Assembly: GCF_016107705.1 (NCBI RefSeq)
Contig: NZ_JAEHGC010000020.1
Coordinates: 1-64,000, forward strand
Source: Neobacillus cucumis
Lineage (GTDB): Bacteria; Bacillota; Bacilli; Bacillales_B; DSM-18226
Reading direction: 5' to 3'
Length of the DNA: 64,000 nt
Under the pieces are notes generated by a model that did no database searches, was not told the origin of the DNA, and saw nothing but the letters and a program-made list of their open reading frames with translations. The position numbers and the translations under genes are program-made. This document shows, one piece after another, positions 1 through 10,212 of the stretch. Position 1 is the stretch's first letter; every line of letters starts with the position of its first letter.

Positions 1-15
1 AATTTTTTAAGCAGC

Positions 16-90
16 GGCCCCTTGGTCAAGCGGTTAAGACACCGCCCTTTCACGGCGGTAACACGGGTTCGAATCCCGTAGGGGTCACCA
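16..90 (+). tRNA. tRNA-Glu (TTC)
   Basis: A full cloverleaf can be drawn. The 7-bp acceptor stem pairs 16-22 with 80-86, the anticodon loop carries TTC, the T-loop reads GGTTCGAATCC, and CCA is encoded at 88-90. It is the first of ten tRNAs in one cluster, which probably continues an operon starting upstream of the window. Confidence 0.97.
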
Positions 91-128
91 AAGTTTCTTG
101 AGTTAGCGAAAATAACTTACATTATAAT

Positions 129-204
129 GGAGGATTAGCTCAGCTGGGAGAGCATCTGCCTTACAAGCAGAGGGTCGGCGGTTCGATCCCGTCATCCTCC
201 ACCA
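129..204 (+). tRNA. tRNA-Val (TAC)
   Basis: The acceptor stem GGAGGAT pairs with ATCCTCC, the anticodon is TAC in a CTTACAA loop, the T-arm is canonical and CCA is encoded. It lies 38 nt after tRNA-Glu in the same orientation. Confidence 0.97.
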
Positions 205-210
205 TATATA

Positions 211-249
211 GCCATTAGCTCAGTCTGTATTTCTTTGAACATCTGACTT
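211..249 (+). pseudogene. tRNA-Lys-like fragment
   Basis: The first 14 bases match the D-arm side of the true tRNA-Lys just downstream, and ATCTGACTT of its anticodon stem reappears after a 16-nt unrelated spacer (9 nt in the real gene). There is no TTT anticodon, T-arm or acceptor partner. I read it as a decayed partial copy. Confidence 0.6.
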
Positions 250-284
250 AAGCTAGAATATTTTTTAGGGATAAACCCCAATAC

Positions 285-360
285 GAGCCATTAGCTCAGT
301 TGGTAGAGCATCTGACTTTTAATCAGAGGGTCGAAGGTTCGAGTCCTTCATGGCTCACCA
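285..360 (+). tRNA. tRNA-Lys (TTT)
   Basis: The acceptor stem GAGCCAT pairs with ATGGCTC, the anticodon TTT sits in a CTTTTAA loop and CCA is encoded at 358-360. Confidence 0.97.
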
Positions 361-410
361 TTTTTAAATGAAATGTAACAAAATTGGAGAAGTACCATAA
401 GCTTTAATAT

Positions 411-485
411 GCGGAAGTAGTTCAGTGGTAGAACACCACCTTGCCAAGGTGGGGGTCGCGGGTTCGAATCCCGTCTTCCGCTCCA
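411..485 (+). tRNA. tRNA-Gly (GCC)
   Basis: The acceptor stem GCGGAAG pairs with CTTCCGC, the anticodon is GCC, the T-arm is canonical and CCA is encoded. A second glycine tRNA with anticodon TCC lies later in the cluster. Confidence 0.97.
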
Positions 486-492
486 CATTTTT

Positions 493-566
<74 letters not shown>

Positions 567-606
567 ATTTTATAAGGTTATATTGAAATAGGTAATTTAA
601 TTCCAT

Positions 607-683
607 GGCGGTGTAGCTCAGCTGGCTAGAGCGTACGGTTCATACCCGTAAGGTCGGGGGTTCGATCCCCTCCGCCGCTACCA
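607..683 (+). tRNA. tRNA-Met (CAT), elongator type
   Basis: The anticodon is CAT. The acceptor end pairs at position 1 (G607 with T679 as a wobble), unlike an initiator tRNA, and the body matches the Bacillus elongator tRNA-Met. A lysidine-modified tRNA-Ile2 is less likely. CCA is encoded. Confidence 0.93.
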
Positions 684-700
684 ATTTAATATTTGATTAT

Positions 701-777
701 GGCGGGTGTGGCGAAGTGGTTAACGCATCGGATTGTGGTTCCGACATTCGTGGGTTCGATTCCCATCATCCGCCCCA
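701..777 (+). tRNA. tRNA-His (GTG)
   Basis: The anticodon is GTG. The extra G at 701 pairs with C774, giving the G-1:C73 pair that identifies histidine tRNAs. CCA is encoded at 775-777. Confidence 0.97.
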
Positions 778-790
778 TTATTTAGATCGA

Positions 791-865
791 TGGGCTATAG
801 CCAAGCGGTAAGGCAACGGACTTTGACTCCGTCATTCGTTGGTTCGAATCCAGCTAGCCCAGCCA
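791..865 (+). tRNA. tRNA-Gln (TTG)
   Basis: The acceptor stem TGGGCTA pairs with TAGCCCA, the anticodon is TTG, the T-arm is intact and CCA is encoded. The weak U1-A72 pair is typical of glutamine tRNAs. Confidence 0.97.
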
Positions 866-885
866 TTTTTATAAAATTGTGATAT

Positions 886-959
886 GCGGGTGTAGTTTAC
901 TGGTAAAACCTCAGCCTTCCAAGCTGATGTAGTGGGTTCGATTCCCATCACCCGCTCCA
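886..959 (+). tRNA. tRNA-Gly (TCC)
   Basis: The acceptor stem GCGGGTG pairs with CACCCGC, the anticodon is TCC and CCA is encoded at 957-959. Confidence 0.97.
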
Positions 960-964
960 AATAA

Positions 965-1038
<74 letters not shown>

Positions 1039-1062
1039 TAAAAAATTGATATTGTTAAAATC

Positions 1063-1095
1063 AAAGTCCAATTCGCTATCGAATTGGACTTTTTT
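1063..1095 (+). terminator. Terminator of the tRNA cluster
   Basis: A 13-bp perfect stem (1063-1075 with 1080-1092) around a CTAT loop is followed by a T run. It ends the tRNA transcript 25 nt after tRNA-Ile. Confidence 0.93.
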
Positions 1096-1206
1096 GAATT
1101 TAAATGCCTATTTAGTCGTAAAAGTAACGGACATGGTCATCGACCTCCACTCTTGATGCCCAAATAGCCTAAAAAATGCTACATCGGTCACCTAGAATAC
1201 AAACCA

Positions 1207-1449
1207 TCAACTCAACGATTCCTCAAAAAAACCCAATGCATATTTAATGGCTTCCTCTACTTCATTGGTTTCATATCCCGTTAAATCCTCATCCGTTATT
1301 TCTAACTTTGTTCCAGTCAGGCTATAGCCGCTATCTAAATTAATATCAAGAAATACCTCATAGCCTTCGGTTGTCTTTGTGATTTCGATAATATCGTAAT
1401 CACGAATGGCCGTGCCGGTTGAATATTCTAATGGCTCCAATTCTGACAC
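1207..1449 (-). CDS. Small acidic hypothetical protein
   Basis: This encodes 80 residues from a GTG start at 1449, preceded by a strong AGGAGGG ribosome binding site about 7 nt upstream. The protein is very acidic, with no Cys, no membrane segment and no signal peptide. A compact alpha/beta fold is plausible. I do not recognise the family. It stands alone between the tRNA cluster and a divergent acetyltransferase, and the divergent promoters must lie in 1450-1542. Confidence 0.75.
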   Translation of the reverse strand: MSELEPLEYSTGTAIRDYDIIEITKTTEGYEVFLDINLDSGYSLTGTKLEITDEDLTGYETNEVEEAIKYALGFFEESLS

Positions 1450-1542
1450 AAAAAATCCCTCCTCAAATGAATATCAACCATATCATACCCACAAACAAAA
1501 AAACATATATAGAACAAACAGATGTTTTTGTGGGGGGATAAA

Positions 1543-2442
1543 ATGAAGGTGGAAGCATTAAATATCGAAAAAATAAGTGACTTTATAGAATACTGTAGGA
1601 AACATAGAAATGAGGTAGACGGTTCCTATCTTTTCGATGAAAACCTAAATGAGTTTGAGCTGAATAAAGAGAATCCTACCTATATAGTGGCCAATAAAAA
1701 GGGGCAGGCTATCGCAGCAGCATCTCTAATGATTGATGATTACCATCAAAGAGGACGAACGGCTCGATTTAGAATTTTCCATTCCAAAAAAAGGAACTCA
1801 AAGTGTTTCCATTTGCTTTTGCAATCCATATTAAATCATACAAAAAACTTAGATAAAATCTTCCTATTTATCCCGCTAAACAATAAGTCCCTGTCTAAAT
1901 CGGTAGAACAGTTAGGCTTTTCAGTAGAACGGTACTCCTTCCTAATGGTAAGAGAGAATTTAGATATTCCCAAGTTTATTTTTCCAAACGATTACACAAT
2001 AAAATCCTTCAGACCTGGAAAGGATGAAGAAAATTGGTGTGAGGTACGGAACGCGGGATTTTCTAACCTAAAGGGGAGTGAAGCACCGATCACACCTGAT
2101 AACGTTAAGAAAATGGTTTCTAGCGGCGATTACCTTGAAGGTGGAATGAAAATCCTATTTCATAAGGAAAAACCAGTAGGGGTGGTCAGAGGTGCCGCTG
2201 ATCAGCATGATGACGAACCAATAATGAATATTGGACCGCTGGCGATATTGCCGGAATATCAAGGAAAAGGCTTAGGGAGAATTTTACTTAGAGCTTCTCT
2301 TCAATTTGCCAGGGACAATCTTTACAAAAGAACGATTCTTTCAGTAAATGGAGAAAATGAATGGGCAAAGGAGCTATATCATAAAGAAGGTTTTAAAGAA
2401 GTGGACACGTTTGCATGCTATCAATTTGTTTTAAAAAAGTAA
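1543..2442 (+). CDS. GNAT family N-acetyltransferase, tandem-domain type
   Basis: This is a 299-residue acetyl-CoA-dependent N-acetyltransferase of unknown substrate. The C-terminal third carries a complete GNAT fold with the acetyl-CoA motif EYQGKGLGRIL near residue 240 and a terminal segment typical of motif B (NEWAKELYHKEGF). The N-terminal half has the length and layout of a second, degenerate GNAT domain, as in MshD-like proteins. I chose the ATG at 1543 because the GGGGGG ribosome binding site lies just upstream of it; the ATG at 1522 would place that site inside the coding region. It appears monocistronic. Confidence 0.88.
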   Translation: MKVEALNIEKISDFIEYCRKHRNEVDGSYLFDENLNEFELNKENPTYIVANKKGQAIAAASLMIDDYHQRGRTARFRIFHSKKRNSKCFHLLLQSILNHTKNLDKIFLFIPLNNKSLSKSVEQLGFSVERYSFLMVRENLDIPKFIFPNDYTIKSFRPGKDEENWCEVRNAGFSNLKGSEAPITPDNVKKMVSSGDYLEGGMKILFHKEKPVGVVRGAADQHDDEPIMNIGPLAILPEYQGKGLGRILLRASLQFARDNLYKRTILSVNGENEWAKELYHKEGFKEVDTFACYQFVLKK

Positions 2443-2550
2443 AGCAGGCAATCAAAAACGGTTCAAGCTTATAAAACTTTCCAATTTATGTTTTAATAGG
2501 ATTGGTAAACTTATACTTTTCCAAATTATGAGAGGGAGGGATAAACGAAA

Positions 2551-3093
2551 ATGATTGCAACACAATACAAAATTACATTACCAAGTGATTATGATATGAA
2601 GATCATCAGAGATAGGGTAAAAAATAATGGTCATAAAACAGACGGATTTGATGAACTGAAATTTAAACTATATTTGATAACAGAAAAAGGCATCAATCAA
2701 AATCTACAAAATAGTTATTGCCCCTTATATCTATGGAAAGGCAGTAATGGACTGAACAAGTTTTTGTTTAATGGTTATTATGACAATATCCTCAACTCTT
2801 TTGGTTGGCAGCGGGTTAATGTAGGGATTCCACTAATTGATACCACCTCATCTAAAATTAAAGAGAATCAATATCTTTTTCAAATTACAAGAAATATCCC
2901 ACCACAAGAAAGTTTAAATAACCTAAAGACTAAAATAGCGGAAGAGATTCCAACAATTGACGATGTAGAATATATCGTTATTTATAATCCGGATAAATGG
3001 GAATACGATGTGTTTTACTTTTTAAACGAGTTAAGCAATGTAAAGGATATGAGTGGGGTAATTTATAATATACTCCATATCTCACATGAATAA
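2551..3093 (+). CDS. DUF4865 family protein
   Basis: This encodes 180 residues from an ATG with a GAGAGGGAGG binding site. The opening residues (MIATQYKITLPSDYDM) and the following IIRDRV segment match the DUF4865 family, common in Bacilli and actinobacteria. Members are cytosolic proteins of about 180-190 residues with no assigned function. There are no transmembrane segments or cysteine clusters. It is a single gene closed by a hairpin terminator shared with the convergent permease gene. Confidence 0.8.
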   Translation: MIATQYKITLPSDYDMKIIRDRVKNNGHKTDGFDELKFKLYLITEKGINQNLQNSYCPLYLWKGSNGLNKFLFNGYYDNILNSFGWQRVNVGIPLIDTTSSKIKENQYLFQITRNIPPQESLNNLKTKIAEEIPTIDDVEYIVIYNPDKWEYDVFYFLNELSNVKDMSGVIYNILHISHE

Positions 3094-3097
3094 AGAA

Positions 3098-3127
3098 ATG
3101 ACGTGTGAAAATTCACACGTCATTTTT
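3098..3127. terminator. Bidirectional terminator
   Basis: A 12-bp perfect inverted repeat (3098-3109 with 3112-3123) is followed by TTTTT and lies between convergent genes, so it can serve both. Confidence 0.9.
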
Positions 3128-3166
3128 GGAGAAACAAAGCCTCTTAAATTAAAGATTATTATTTCA

Positions 3167-4660
3167 TTATGCATTACGATGTTCATCGAAATCAAATTTG
3201 CACTCTTCCAATGGAACAACTTTTGTTTTCTTGGAAAATTTATATCCCAGCCACATCACAAGGAACAATGGAATTCCGAGGTAGGCGGCAAGAACACTGC
3301 CCCAATCAATATGATCACTCATAAAGGCTTGATAATTTTGGGCCAATAGGACAATCAGACAGAGAGCGAAAGCAAAGATTGGGCCGAATGGGAACCATTT
3401 TGAACGATAAGGAAGGTCTTCAAGTGAATATCCTTGGGCAACATAAGCTTTTCGGAAACGATAATGACTTGCGGCAATCCCCAGCCAAAAAATAAATCCC
3501 GTAACGCCCACCGAATTCATCAGCCATGTATAAACCACACCGTCCCCAAAAAGAGAGGCAAAGAATGCTAACATCCCGACAACAGTTGTGGCAAGTATGG
3601 CCGGAACTGGTACGCCCCGCTTATTGACTTTCCCAAATATACGAGGTGCAAGACCGTCATTCGCCATCGCATACAACATCCGGCTCGTTACATAAAGACT
3701 TGAATTTCCCGCCGACAATACCGCTGTTAAGATAACCGCATTCATTAAGGATGCTGCAAATGCAAGACCTACTTTTTTAAATACCAGTGTAAATGGGCTA
3801 ACCATGACCGTGTCCCCTGCTAAACTGCTGGTGGTATAAGGAACAATTAATCCGACGACAAGAATAGCAAGACAGTAGAATAAGAAGATCCGCCAAAAAG
3901 TGGTGCGAATGGATTTAGGGATGTTTTTCGCGGGATCTTCACTTTCCCCCGCTGCAACACCAATAATTTCTGTTCCTTGGAAGGAGAAACCGGCTGCGAT
4001 AAAAATACCTAATGTCGCCATAACCCCGCCAGCAAACGGAGCATCTCCAACCGTAAAGTTTTTAAATCCAATTGGGTTACCGTTCATGATTCCAAAAATC
4101 ATTAATATACCGGTAATAATGAAAACGACAATGGTTGCAACCTTAATGAAGGAAAACCAATACTCCCCTTCAGCATATCCTTTGACGGATAAATAGTTAA
4201 GCAAGAAGATAACAACCAAGAACAATAAGCTCCACATGAAGGAAGAACTATGAGGGAACCAAAACTTCATAACCATAGTTGACGCAGAAAGCTCCGCAGC
4301 AAGTGTCATCGCCCAAGAGTACCAGTAGTTCCAGCCTAAGGCGAATCCGAGGGCCGGATCAACAAAACGGCTTGCATATGTACTGAAGGCACCGCTGACC
4401 GGCATAAATGTTGCCAGTTCTCCAAGACTTGTCATAATAAAATAAACCATAATTCCAATTATTGTATAAGCGACAAAAGCTCCGCCTGGTCCAGCCGCAT
4501 GAATGGCGGGACCGCTACCGAGAAAGAGGCCTGTTCCAATCGCACCGCCTAAAGAAATCATCGTTAAATGGCGGGCTTTTAATTTTCTTTGTAAGGTATT
4601 TGATGAATTTGACTCATGCTGTTCAGTTCTTGGAGATAGCTTTATCTGTGTATTTTGCAT
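3167..4660 (-). CDS. Amino-acid permease, APC superfamily (AAT family)
   Basis: This 497-residue integral membrane protein has about 12 hydrophobic segments. It carries the amino-terminal APC signature (SLGGAIGTGLFLGSG) and the conserved ESEDPAKNIPKSIRT loop. It would import amino acids by proton symport; the substrate cannot be read from sequence. I start it at ATG 4660, which has GGAGG 8 nt upstream; an upstream in-frame start at 4702 lacks a good binding site. A cre-like box lies about 30 nt upstream, which suggests carbon catabolite control. It lies head-to-head with the frl genes across a 570-nt gap. Confidence 0.92.
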   Translation of the reverse strand: MQNTQIKLSPRTEQHESNSSNTLQRKLKARHLTMISLGGAIGTGLFLGSGPAIHAAGPGGAFVAYTIIGIMVYFIMTSLGELATFMPVSGAFSTYASRFVDPALGFALGWNYWYSWAMTLAAELSASTMVMKFWFPHSSSFMWSLLFLVVIFLLNYLSVKGYAEGEYWFSFIKVATIVVFIITGILMIFGIMNGNPIGFKNFTVGDAPFAGGVMATLGIFIAAGFSFQGTEIIGVAAGESEDPAKNIPKSIRTTFWRIFLFYCLAILVVGLIVPYTTSSLAGDTVMVSPFTLVFKKVGLAFAASLMNAVILTAVLSAGNSSLYVTSRMLYAMANDGLAPRIFGKVNKRGVPVPAILATTVVGMLAFFASLFGDGVVYTWLMNSVGVTGFIFWLGIAASHYRFRKAYVAQGYSLEDLPYRSKWFPFGPIFAFALCLIVLLAQNYQAFMSDHIDWGSVLAAYLGIPLFLVMWLGYKFSKKTKVVPLEECKFDFDEHRNA

Positions 4661-4687
4661 ATAAAACCTCCACTGGATATTTATTCT

Positions 4688-4701
4688 ATAAAGCGCTTTC
4701 A
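4688..4701. promoter_or_regulatory. Probable cre site (CcpA) before the permease
   Basis: On the minus strand the 14-mer TGAAAGCGCTTTAT fits the catabolite-responsive element consensus (TGWAANCGNTNWCA) at all but one position. It sits just upstream of the permease ribosome binding site, where CcpA binding would block transcription. Confidence 0.6.
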
Positions 4702-5153
4702 ATGGTTATGAAAAACTTGGATGCCAAGAAATTAAATAATCCCCTTTCTCTTACCACCTCTAATTAGAACCACCCAAAACCCAAAGATGAAAGAGTTGTC
4801 TACCTAGAGTGAATTTTTTAAAAGTTCAATAATTAATTATAGTATAAAAGTTTCGTTTTTATCGTGTCAACGAAAATTGAGTAATCTTTATAAAGTTATC
4901 AATCTAATAAATTAGTTAACTAAAGGAGTGGAGAATAAATATTTACGGTTTTGTATGTTTATTAGAAATAAGGTTTATCAACTTAGGAACGGTGAAAATA
5001 TTATTTTAAAATAATATAAGTATTATCGATTAACTTTCACAAGGTAGTCTAAGTATCAAGTTAAGTTCCAATACGAAGGCATGTGGAATCAAAATCATAC
5101 GTTTTTCATGGATTTTGTCAAAACCCGTTCAATAAAAATATTAAAAATATTCA
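4702..5153. other. Divergent intergenic region
   Basis: This is about 450 AT-rich bases between the permease and the frl promoter. I see no credible gene, tRNA or riboswitch in it. It must contain the permease promoter, reading leftward. No repeat of the REP-like family is present. Confidence 0.5.
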
Positions 5154-5201
5154 TTGCATTTAATGTATTCGTTGATTATAATACAAGACATAACAAATAA
5201 A
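5154..5201 (+). promoter_or_regulatory. frlCA promoter with putative FrlR operator
   Basis: TTGCAT at 5154-5159 and TATAAT at 5177-5182 are separated by exactly 17 nt. The 27 bases 5175-5201, covering the -10 box and the start region, are identical to 7503-7529 in front of frlB. Their position over both promoters makes them the likely operator of the GntR-type regulator encoded at the end of the cluster. That assignment is inference. Confidence 0.8.
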
Positions 5202-5231
5202 ACATTTTCAACAGAAGGGAGGTTTAAAATT

Positions 5232-6053
5232 TTGAAAATTGCAGGAATGAATATTACCTTCAGGCATTTTCCTTTCCCATATTTTTTGGATTGTATGGAT
5301 CGCCTGAATATAAGTAGTATTGAATTATGGGCCGGTGAGCCACATTTATATGTCTATCGAAATCTACTTAGTAATTTGAGAGAGATTAAGAGAGAGGTTA
5401 AAGCTAGAAACATAGAGATTGTCTGCTATACACCAGAACAATGCATCTATCCTTTTAATCTTGCTGCTTCGGATTCACAGTGGCGAAAAACGAGCATTGA
5501 TTATTTTATTGAAAATTTACATGCTGCCGTCGAATTGGAGACGGATAAAATGTTGATTACATCCGGGATCGGTGATTTTTCCCGTACACAAGAAGAATCT
5601 TGGAAGTATGCAAGCGATTCTATTTTTCAAATCTCCAAAGCAGCTGAGCAGGAAGGTATCACTCTTGCGCTTGAGCCATTAACGAAATTTGAGTCCAATC
5701 TCATTATTGACACACCTGGACTAAAGAGAATGATTGAAGAAATTCAATCCCCTTCATTAAAAGGGATGATTGATACCGTGGCCATGCAGCTGGCGGATGA
5801 AACACCTGATGATTATTTTTCGATGCTGCCAGAGTTAAGTCATTTCCATTTAATCGATGGCGATAGTGAGACAGATTCACACCTTGCTTTAGATGATGGA
5901 CACCTAAATTGGAGAGAATATGTCAAAAGCCTTCAAAACCATCAATACGAAGGGGCGTGTACCCTCGAGATTATGGGATCAAGTTATTATCAAAATCCAC
6001 AAGATGCCGTTAAGAAATCATTAGCGAAATTAAATGAATTAGGAATCTTATAA
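5232..6053 (+). CDS. frlC: Fructoselysine 3-epimerase-like TIM-barrel protein
   Basis: This 273-residue protein is of the xylose-isomerase-like TIM-barrel family. The expected E-D-H-E metal-binding pattern can be placed at LEPLT, IDTVA, FHLID and LEIMG. In E. coli FrlC interconverts psicoselysine and fructoselysine, feeding the fructoselysine kinase. The start is TTG at 5232, 7-8 nt after AGGGAGG; an upstream ATG at 5154 would fall inside the promoter. It is followed after 24 nt by the transporter gene. The family call is firm, and the substrate is inferred from the surrounding frl genes. Confidence 0.88.
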   Translation: MKIAGMNITFRHFPFPYFLDCMDRLNISSIELWAGEPHLYVYRNLLSNLREIKREVKARNIEIVCYTPEQCIYPFNLAASDSQWRKTSIDYFIENLHAAVELETDKMLITSGIGDFSRTQEESWKYASDSIFQISKAAEQEGITLALEPLTKFESNLIIDTPGLKRMIEEIQSPSLKGMIDTVAMQLADETPDDYFSMLPELSHFHLIDGDSETDSHLALDDGHLNWREYVKSLQNHQYEGACTLEIMGSSYYQNPQDAVKKSLAKLNELGIL

Positions 6054-7421
<1,368 letters not shown>

Positions 7422-7428
7422 TGATTTT

Positions 7429-7471
7429 TGGGAAGTTGGTTCACCTTGAACTAGCTTCCTAAAATTTTTTT
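7429..7471 (+). terminator. Terminator after frlCA
   Basis: An imperfect 13-bp stem (7431-7443 with 7447-7459, with wobble pairs) is followed by TAAAATTTTTTT. It separates frlCA from the second frl promoter. Confidence 0.75.
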
Positions 7472-7481
7472 GAAAAAGCAA

Positions 7482-7529
7482 TTGTATAATTTGTAATGTT
7501 TAATTATAATACAAGACATAACAAATAAA
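7482..7529 (+). promoter_or_regulatory. frlBD promoter with the same putative FrlR operator
   Basis: TTGTAT at 7482-7487 and TATAAT at 7505-7510 are separated by 17 nt. Bases 7503-7529 repeat exactly the 27 bases found at the frlC promoter, so one regulator probably controls both units. Confidence 0.8.
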
Positions 7530-7548
7530 TCATTCGGAGGAATTCGCC

Positions 7549-8562
7549 ATGTTAAAATTTGATGAAGAGTTATTCCTGAAGCTTGTAGAAAAAGAAGGGC
7601 TTGCATTTAGGGGGCAAATCGAAGAAATTGTCGATTCAATCTGTCAAAAAGGATACAGTAATCTTTTCCTAATTGGTGCTGGTGGAACGATCGCGATGAT
7701 GTATCCCTATGAATATATTTTAAAATCCAATTCAACAATTGATGTTCATGCTGAAATTGCAGCAGAGTTTATGGTCATGAACAATAAGCATTTTACGAAG
7801 GATTCGGTTTGTATCTTTACCTCCGTATCGGGAACAACACAAGAAACCGTTGCTGCTGCAGAGTTTTGTAAAGAAAGAGGGGCTACCACGATTGCATTGG
7901 TTGCGGAGCCAAATACTCCCTTAACAGAGGTAGTGGATTACTGTATCACAACTGGTTCAGAAAAGCATTCCTTTGATACGTTCTTTATGCTGTTATACAT
8001 GGTAATCTTCCGATTCATGCATAACAACAATGAATTTCCACAATATGAGCAATTCACGAAGGAGGTCTCCTTGCTGCCGCAAGCGATTCTTAATGCTGTT
8101 AAAGCTTTTGATAAAAAGGCTGAGGAATTTGCGATTAGACATAAGGATACTGATTACCACATGATGGTCGGTTCAGGTAATCTATGGGGGAACACTTACT
8201 CCTATGCAATGTGTATTTTGGAGGAAATGCAATGGATTCATGCGAAATCAATCCACGCAGCGGAATTTTTCCATGGCACGCTTGAACTAGTGCTCGAAGA
8301 TACGAGTGTTATTTTACTTAAAGGGGAAGATGAAACGAGACCGCTGATGGACCGTGTTGAAAGATTTGCTGAAAAGATTACCAGCCAATTAACCGTTATT
8401 GATACAAAAGACTTCGAAATGGCGGGGATCAGCGAAGAATTTAGAAAGCATTTCTCCGTCAGCATTAACTGGGCAGTGTTAAGTCGCATCAGCGTTTACC
8501 TTGAGCGGGAGAGAAACCACCCATTAGAGCTAAGAAGATACTATCGTAAAGTAGAATATTAA
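7549..8562 (+). CDS. frlB: Fructoselysine 6-phosphate deglycase
   Basis: This 337-residue protein has two SIS (sugar isomerase) domains. The phosphosugar-binding stretches LIGAGGTIAMMYPYEYIL and TSVSGTTQETVAAAEFC are visible in the first half. FrlB cleaves fructoselysine 6-phosphate to lysine and glucose 6-phosphate in the cytosol. Its length matches the E. coli enzyme (about 340). The ATG follows CGGAGG at normal spacing and is driven by its own promoter. A closely related glucoselysine deglycase cannot be excluded, but the linked epimerase favours FrlB. Confidence 0.9.
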   Translation: MLKFDEELFLKLVEKEGLAFRGQIEEIVDSICQKGYSNLFLIGAGGTIAMMYPYEYILKSNSTIDVHAEIAAEFMVMNNKHFTKDSVCIFTSVSGTTQETVAAAEFCKERGATTIALVAEPNTPLTEVVDYCITTGSEKHSFDTFFMLLYMVIFRFMHNNNEFPQYEQFTKEVSLLPQAILNAVKAFDKKAEEFAIRHKDTDYHMMVGSGNLWGNTYSYAMCILEEMQWIHAKSIHAAEFFHGTLELVLEDTSVILLKGEDETRPLMDRVERFAEKITSQLTVIDTKDFEMAGISEEFRKHFSVSINWAVLSRISVYLERERNHPLELRRYYRKVEY

Positions 8563-8572
8563 GAATGTTAAT

Positions 8573-8598
8573 GAGCACTACCTTGTAGTGCTCGTTTC
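8573..8598 (+). terminator. Hairpin between frlB and frlD
   Basis: A 9-bp perfect stem (8573-8581 with 8585-8593) is followed by a weak, broken T run (GTTTCTT). It is probably a leaky terminator or a processing/stability hairpin that lowers expression of frlD relative to frlB. Confidence 0.6.
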
Positions 8599-8626
8599 TT
8601 CAATTTAAAAGAAGGCGGGGGTAAGA

Positions 8627-9409
8627 ATGAGAATTGTAACAGTCGGTGATAACTGTATGGACGTCTATCTTGGAAGCGGAAAGGCGTTTCCTGGAGGAAA
8701 CCCTGTGAATGTTGCTGTCTACTTAAAGAAGTTGGGGGCGGACTCTTCCTATATCGGCTGGGTTGGGAATGACCAATATGGTGATCAAATGATAGAGGCA
8801 GTCCAGGGCAAGGGCGTGGATACGACATTTCTCACGAAGAAGGATGGGAAAACTGCGGTAACCCATGTTGAATTAATTGATAATGACCGCCGGTTTGGGG
8901 ATTATGATGAAGGAGTAATGGCTCAGTTCACCTTAACCGATGAGGAACTGGAGTTTATTCACACTCATCAGCTTGTTCACGCTGGAATTTGGGGACATGT
9001 TGAATGGTATTATCCTCTTTTTAAACAAAAAGGATTGCTCACGGCATTTGATTTTTCAGACCAGTTAGAGCATGGTCTGGTTAAAACATTGCCCGCCTTT
9101 GTGGACTATTCCTTCTTTTCTTATTTGAAGGATGACGAATATATCAGAGGATTCTTAAAGGATGTTAAAAAACAAGGTTCTAGGGTGGCGGTGGCTACGT
9201 TAGGAGAAAATGGAGCGATTGCTTACGACGGCAACCAATTTTACCAATGCGGAGTGTTAGAGACCGATGTTGTGGATACGATGGGAGCAGGAGATTCATT
9301 TATCTCGGGCTTTATTTATGGAACGTTGCAGGGGCAATCGATTCAAAAATGTTTAGCATTAGGGACCAAAGCAGCTGCAAAAACCATCGGCTATTTCGGT
9401 GCATGGTGA
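8627..9409 (+). CDS. frlD: Fructoselysine 6-kinase, PfkB family
   Basis: This is a 260-residue ribokinase-family sugar kinase with an N-terminal GGNPVNVAVYL substrate motif and the C-terminal PfkB signature DTMGAGDSFISGF with its catalytic Asp. It would phosphorylate fructoselysine at O6 with ATP, making the FrlB substrate. Its length equals E. coli FrlD (about 261). The start ATG at 8627 follows GGCGGGGG. The next gene starts 27 nt downstream. Confidence 0.9.
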   Translation: MRIVTVGDNCMDVYLGSGKAFPGGNPVNVAVYLKKLGADSSYIGWVGNDQYGDQMIEAVQGKGVDTTFLTKKDGKTAVTHVELIDNDRRFGDYDEGVMAQFTLTDEELEFIHTHQLVHAGIWGHVEWYYPLFKQKGLLTAFDFSDQLEHGLVKTLPAFVDYSFFSYLKDDEYIRGFLKDVKKQGSRVAVATLGENGAIAYDGNQFYQCGVLETDVVDTMGAGDSFISGFIYGTLQGQSIQKCLALGTKAAAKTIGYFGAW

Positions 9410-9436
9410 CGATATAGGGCCGGCAATGTATAATAA

Positions 9437-10198
9437 ATGTATAAACACATGACGGATAGGATGAAAAGTATGAATTTAAATGCTTCAACTCCCCAGCCAC
9501 TCTATATGCAGATTAGACAAATGCTGCAGAATGATATTCAGCAGGGGAAATATAAGCCGGATGAACAGATTCCCACGGAAGCGGAGCTTTGTGAAACGTA
9601 CAATGTCAGCCGAATCACGATCCGAAAAGCTATTGAAGAATTGGTGAAGGATGGTACACTGACACGTATACCGCGCAGGGGGACGTTTGTGGCTTCGAAT
9701 AAGTTTCACAATGAACTGTTATCTGTAAGCGGGTTCTCGGAGTTCAGTCACCAGTTGGGGATGATTCCAAATTCCCGTATTCTTAAAAGTGAAGTGATTA
9801 CGGCACCAAAGGATGTTGCTGAACACCTCAAGATTGAGGAAGGGAGTCCTGTACTAGAACTAGAGCGGCTTATGTATGTGAATGACCGTCCACTTTTCTA
9901 TGATATTGCGCATTACTCGCTTATTCAGTTTCCAGATTTGGAAAAGAAAATCGCAAGGGACGAATCCACTTATAAAATCCTTTCAGAGGATTACAACACA
10001 GAAATCGTCAGCAACGATAAAATCATCGATGTAATCGGTGCAACAAAGGAATATGCCAAATACCTAGAATGCGATATCGGAGCCAACCTATTCAGAATCC
10101 TAAAAATCGCCTTTGACTCAAACGACCAACCCGTCCACCTCTCCACATTCATGTGTGAAACAAGCAAAGTAAACCTAACCGTCCATCGGGCGAAATAA
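9437..10198 (+). CDS. frlR: GntR/HutC-type regulator of the frl genes
   Basis: This protein of up to 253 residues has an N-terminal winged helix (residues about 20-85, with YNVSRITIRKAIEELV) and a C-terminal UTRA effector domain. Segments such as VSGF and KIAFDSNDQPVHLS are close to E. coli FrlR. The likely effector is a phosphorylated fructosamine and the likely targets are the two identical operator sequences. In-frame starts at 9437, 9461 and 9470 are possible; 9470 has the best-placed binding site (AGGATG). A palindromic repeat follows the stop. Confidence 0.88.
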   Translation: MYKHMTDRMKSMNLNASTPQPLYMQIRQMLQNDIQQGKYKPDEQIPTEAELCETYNVSRITIRKAIEELVKDGTLTRIPRRGTFVASNKFHNELLSVSGFSEFSHQLGMIPNSRILKSEVITAPKDVAEHLKIEEGSPVLELERLMYVNDRPLFYDIAHYSLIQFPDLEKKIARDESTYKILSEDYNTEIVSNDKIIDVIGATKEYAKYLECDIGANLFRILKIAFDSNDQPVHLSTFMCETSKVNLTVHRAK

Positions 10199-10212
10199 AC
10201 CATTTGAGTGAA

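Noticed and set aside
3086..3349. Plus-strand frame after the DUF4865 gene
   Set aside because: It runs through a terminator and then antisense to the permease gene, with no binding site of its own.
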